Source: Primula veris (Eukaryota > Streptophyta > Magnoliopsida > Ericales > Primulaceae). From it: DNA of 64,000 nucleotides. The first letter of the stretch is position 1. Each line of letters begins with the position of its first letter. The stretch lies in contig OY821749.1 of NCBI GenBank assembly GCA_963682055.1, positions 21,273,631-21,337,630 of the forward strand. Direction: 5' to 3'. The notes under the pieces are model-generated. The model was not told where the DNA came from and searched no databases. It was given only the letters and a program-made list of their open reading frames with translations. This document shows, piece by piece, positions 61,046 to 64,000 of the stretch. The position numbers were made by a program, and so were the translations under genes.

Positions 61046-62910
61046 TGAATTTCTGTTTATATGTCTTTATAAATAAGAATTAAGATACAAGTGCGTTCTG
61101 TTCATATATATGATGGCAAGAGCCTCAATTTTGTTTTATAGAGTCTAGTGATCAATTAAGCCAATACGTTTCACTACACTTGGAAAGCTTCATTTACGTA
61201 CTGTAAATGATTTACCTCGTCAATATGATGGCAAGAGCACAGCCAAGGAAAAACGATCATTTATTAAATATTTTGAAACTTAATTATCAAAAGTTTATGG
61301 TTAAAATCTATTTTTAGATACAAATATTTGAGGATGCTAGCTACTTCGTTTTACTCTTTACTTTTAATTTTGATACTCACTCATAATACATTTATATGTA
61401 CCAGTTATATCGGTTTTTTCCACCAACTATAAAAAAACATTGATATGTACATATCAACACTTAAACAAAAATCATAAATTACGGTTTTTGATAATCAATT
61501 AAGTCTCAAAGTATGTATTAAATATTAACTTTCCACAAGTCAACAAAAACATCCGTGGGTTTTAAATTTACAACTATATCAATATACACCTAAGTATATA
61601 TTTTAGTTGTCAAAAGATAGCAAAATGCAACGGGGAAAAACGGCTAGTAGGATAATATTACTAGGATAGCCAAGAATCAAGAATTAATCAATATTAATCT
61701 GAATAAACTCATATTTTCTCTTTGTTATAAATTAGTTACTATAATACTACTTGCTTAATAATAACAATTGGAGTGTGTGCTAAATAAAAAAGGCCAACAG
61801 GATTGTGAAATGGGAAACAGTTTTGTATAATGAATTTTTTTATACCTTATATGAAGTTATTTTACAGAATAAGAACGAAACATTAAAATTTAAATTTTTT
61901 GATCAAAATATATTTTTAAAAAATTATTTTTTTAATTATTTTTTTTCAAAATACGGGAAAAACTTGCCTAACCACTTACTTCCATGTCAACATATATTGT
62001 GGTGAATCACAATGGCACATGGAAATGAAGTCATGCATAGACAGAAATAAAGGATTTATGATAACAACTCTTTCAAGCAACGTGTCTGTCTCTATCTATG
62101 CATCACCCATTACTTTCGAATATATTCACTGTGATTTTTTTTCTAATTTTCTTGTCCTGTTATCAAATCTAATCAGAAAATCCTTTTGCGAGTATTGCTT
62201 TTCTGCTATTTAAGTAACACCCTTCATTAATTCGTGCTTAAAGGGACCTATAGCTACATGTCTGTTTGTAAAAAATATTGAATGGCTGATGAAAACAAGA
62301 AATCTTCACTTTCATATCTCGTTGAAAAGCATTCATATCGGAAGCTTACCTGATAAGATACCGGTGCCGTGATATAATTTTTTTTGAAAAACTTGGATAC
62401 GGTATGTCTAAGGCATGTCATTCTTTTCACATGATTTTTTACATATACATGTTAAAATTTACAAAATACATAATAACAAAAGTGTATATCATGTAGATAA
62501 AACCAATTAAAGTCATGAGCATTAGTCCTACGAGGATGAATCATTAGTTTTAAAACACTAGTAATAATCAGTTATAACACAATATACATGGTTTTAGGCT
62601 ATTTCAATATTAATAAACATGATAATAGTGGACCTTGAAAATTAGTCCGCGGGCTTGGTTTATTCTTGCTCTTATGAACCAATGGTAATTTGTCATTGTT
62701 AGGGTTTTGGTTTTGGCTTTGCCCTGACAAATTCAAGGCAGCAAAACCAATCCATTTCAGATTTATTTAGTATATTTTTGCATTCATTAATAAGTGTTAA
62801 ATTTTTAGTATGTGACACAACCAAAATAATAGTGTACTAGATTCACGATAGTATTAATCGTTCGGTGTTCATTCCAAAATGCACTATTATTTATGGTGTA
62901 TCAACCAATA
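61046..62910. other. Intergenic, nothing recognised
   Basis: AT-rich. ATGATGGCAAGAGC occurs twice (about 61110 and 61225), a short direct repeat. The frames at 61805-62005 and 62019-62213 lack domains. Confidence 0.45.
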
Positions 62911-63058
62911 GTATTTTTTAGTTTTAATTTTAAATTAATTTTAGGGTAGATATTTTGGGTTCATTAACATGTGTTAGATTTTTAGTATTTTTTAGTTTTA
63001 ATTTTGAATTAATTTTATGATAGATATTTTTGGATTCATTAATATGTGTTAGGTTTTT
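62911..63058. repeat. 74-bp tandem duplication
   Basis: Two copies of a unit beginning AGTATTTTTTAGTTTTAATT and ending ATGTGTTAG-TTTTT, with a few substitutions. A weaker third piece (TAATAAGTGTTAAATTTTTA) precedes at about 62788. Confidence 0.8.
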
Positions 63059-63204
63059 ATTATACGACATACCATAAATAATAATTTATTAGATTCACAG
63101 TAGTGTTAATGATAAATTAACAAAACATACTACTTTTGAAACTAAATTACTAAAAACATACACTTACAACTTTAACTATCAAAAACATACCAAACAAATT
63201 TAAT

Positions 63205-63400
63205 GTTATTTATTCTTTCTTTCTCTATCTCTCATTTACTCTCTCTCTCATCCCTTATTATCTCTCTCCTCCATTCTTCTCTCTCTCACCAATTCTTCTC
63301 TACATCTCTCTCTGATCTTAGTCTATCTCTCATCCATTGTTGTTTGTATCTTTCTTTTATATCTCACTCTATCTCTCTTCCTTCCTTCACCACGAAAATC
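63205..63400. repeat. CT-rich low-complexity tract
   Basis: Imperfect TCTCTC repeats on the plus strand. The open frame at 63203-63409 is a product of this composition (Ser/Leu-rich), not a gene. Confidence 0.8.
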
Positions 63401-63654
63401 CGCCACTAACTACCGAACAATATCTAAATTATATAAACATCCATATACATATAAATACATATATATACATACGTAATACACAAATATTACACTGGTTGAT
63501 ACCCCGTAATATATGAAAAATATATGAAATTTGTGAGATTGTTTTCTATCAAGTAATATATGAAAAATATATGAAATTGGTGAGATTGTTTTCTATTTAT
63601 TGAGGTTTGAAACTATTGTAAAACTTGTGGGTTTCAAGTTGAAGGAGGAGAATC

Positions 63655-63960
63655 CATATGTATAGTATTGAGAGAAATTCATATGTAAGGTATGAAGTTT
63701 TAAAATTAAGGTATAAACTTTTAAAATTAGGGTATAAACTTTTGAAATTAGGGTATAAAGTTTTAAAATTAGGATATGAAGTTTTAAAATTAGGGTATGA
63801 AGTTTTAAAATTATGGTATGAAATTTTGAAATTAGGGTATAAAGTTTTGAAATTAGGGTATGAAGTTTTAAAATTAGGGTATGAACTCTTTTTTAGATAT
63901 TTGATTGTGATTCAGAACATTTAGGGTATGACATTTTAAAATTAAGGTATGACATTTTAT
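63655..63960. repeat. 21-bp minisatellite, about 12-14 copies
   Basis: Unit GGTATGAAGTTTTAAAATTAG, with variants GTATAAA and TTGAAATTA. Because 21 is a multiple of three, one plus frame (63658-63924) stays open and reads as repeats of L-K-L-G-Y-E/K-V/L. It continues, more degenerate, to about 63960. A short second tandem pair (63493-63590, around ATATATGAAAAATATATGAAA) precedes it. Confidence 0.9.
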
Positions 63961-64000
63961 AATTAGCATATGAATATTTTGTGAGTTTTTAGTCATTTTG

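Noticed and set aside
63658..63924. Possible heptad-repeat protein
   Set aside because: The frame is a consequence of a 21-bp minisatellite; no promoter, no unique sequence and no family match.

Overview
This is an AT-rich piece of a flowering-plant nuclear genome, most likely a eudicot. The evidence is multi-exon plant genes with GT-AG introns, dense plant transposon remnants (a Ty3/gypsy-type solo LTR, LINE tails, hAT-, Mutator- and Tc1/mariner-type non-autonomous elements, a SINE-like unit) and no bacterial gene architecture. Only three protein-coding genes could be supported. The rest is intergenic or intronic repeat landscape.

Genes: (1) 16009-22393, minus strand: a two-exon lipid phosphate phosphatase of the plant LPP-beta type (PAP2 superfamily), split by a 5.7 kb intron exactly between its first and second catalytic motifs. 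(2) 38160-38945, plus strand: an intronless protein of the plant C2H2-like/PARP-like uncharacterised family, lacking the zinc finger. (3) 47294-56620, minus strand: a complete six-exon adenine phosphoribosyltransferase (APT3-like, 182 aa), whose second intron is 7.25 kb. From memory, Arabidopsis has the same trio in the same order at At4g22550 (LPPbeta), At4g22560 and At4g22570 (APT3). The window therefore looks like an expanded, transposon-inflated version of a conserved microsyntenic block. The three genes have no obvious shared pathway; the linkage looks ancestral rather than functional.

Layout: 1-16000 is intergenic, with a 1.65 kb solo LTR with target-site duplication (1803-3451), possible coding debris at 3587-4032, several MITEs and a perfect 100-bp tandem duplication at 13003. 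16009-22393 is the LPP gene. Its intron is a degenerate tandem array that also holds copies of the exon 1 tail with the splice donor, a 400-bp duplication of the exon 2 acceptor, and an hAT insertion. 22394-38159 has a LINE remnant, a 1.8 kb Mutator-type foldback element with Pol III A/B boxes in both arms (24770-26551), two hAT-like elements and MITEs. 38160-38945 is the PARP-like gene. 39000-47293 is intergenic with a SINE-like pair and a gypsy fragment. 47294-56620 is the APT gene, whose intron 2 contains an hAT element with perfect 8-bp duplication and a 2-kb tandem segmental duplication, one copy of which carries a MITE. 56621-64000 is intergenic with hAT-like and LINE debris, a promoter-like first-exon fragment at about 59120-59340 and a 21-bp minisatellite at the right edge.

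The most interesting signals are the duplicated splice-site regions at both ends of the LPP intron and the tRNA-like modules inside the Mutator foldback element.
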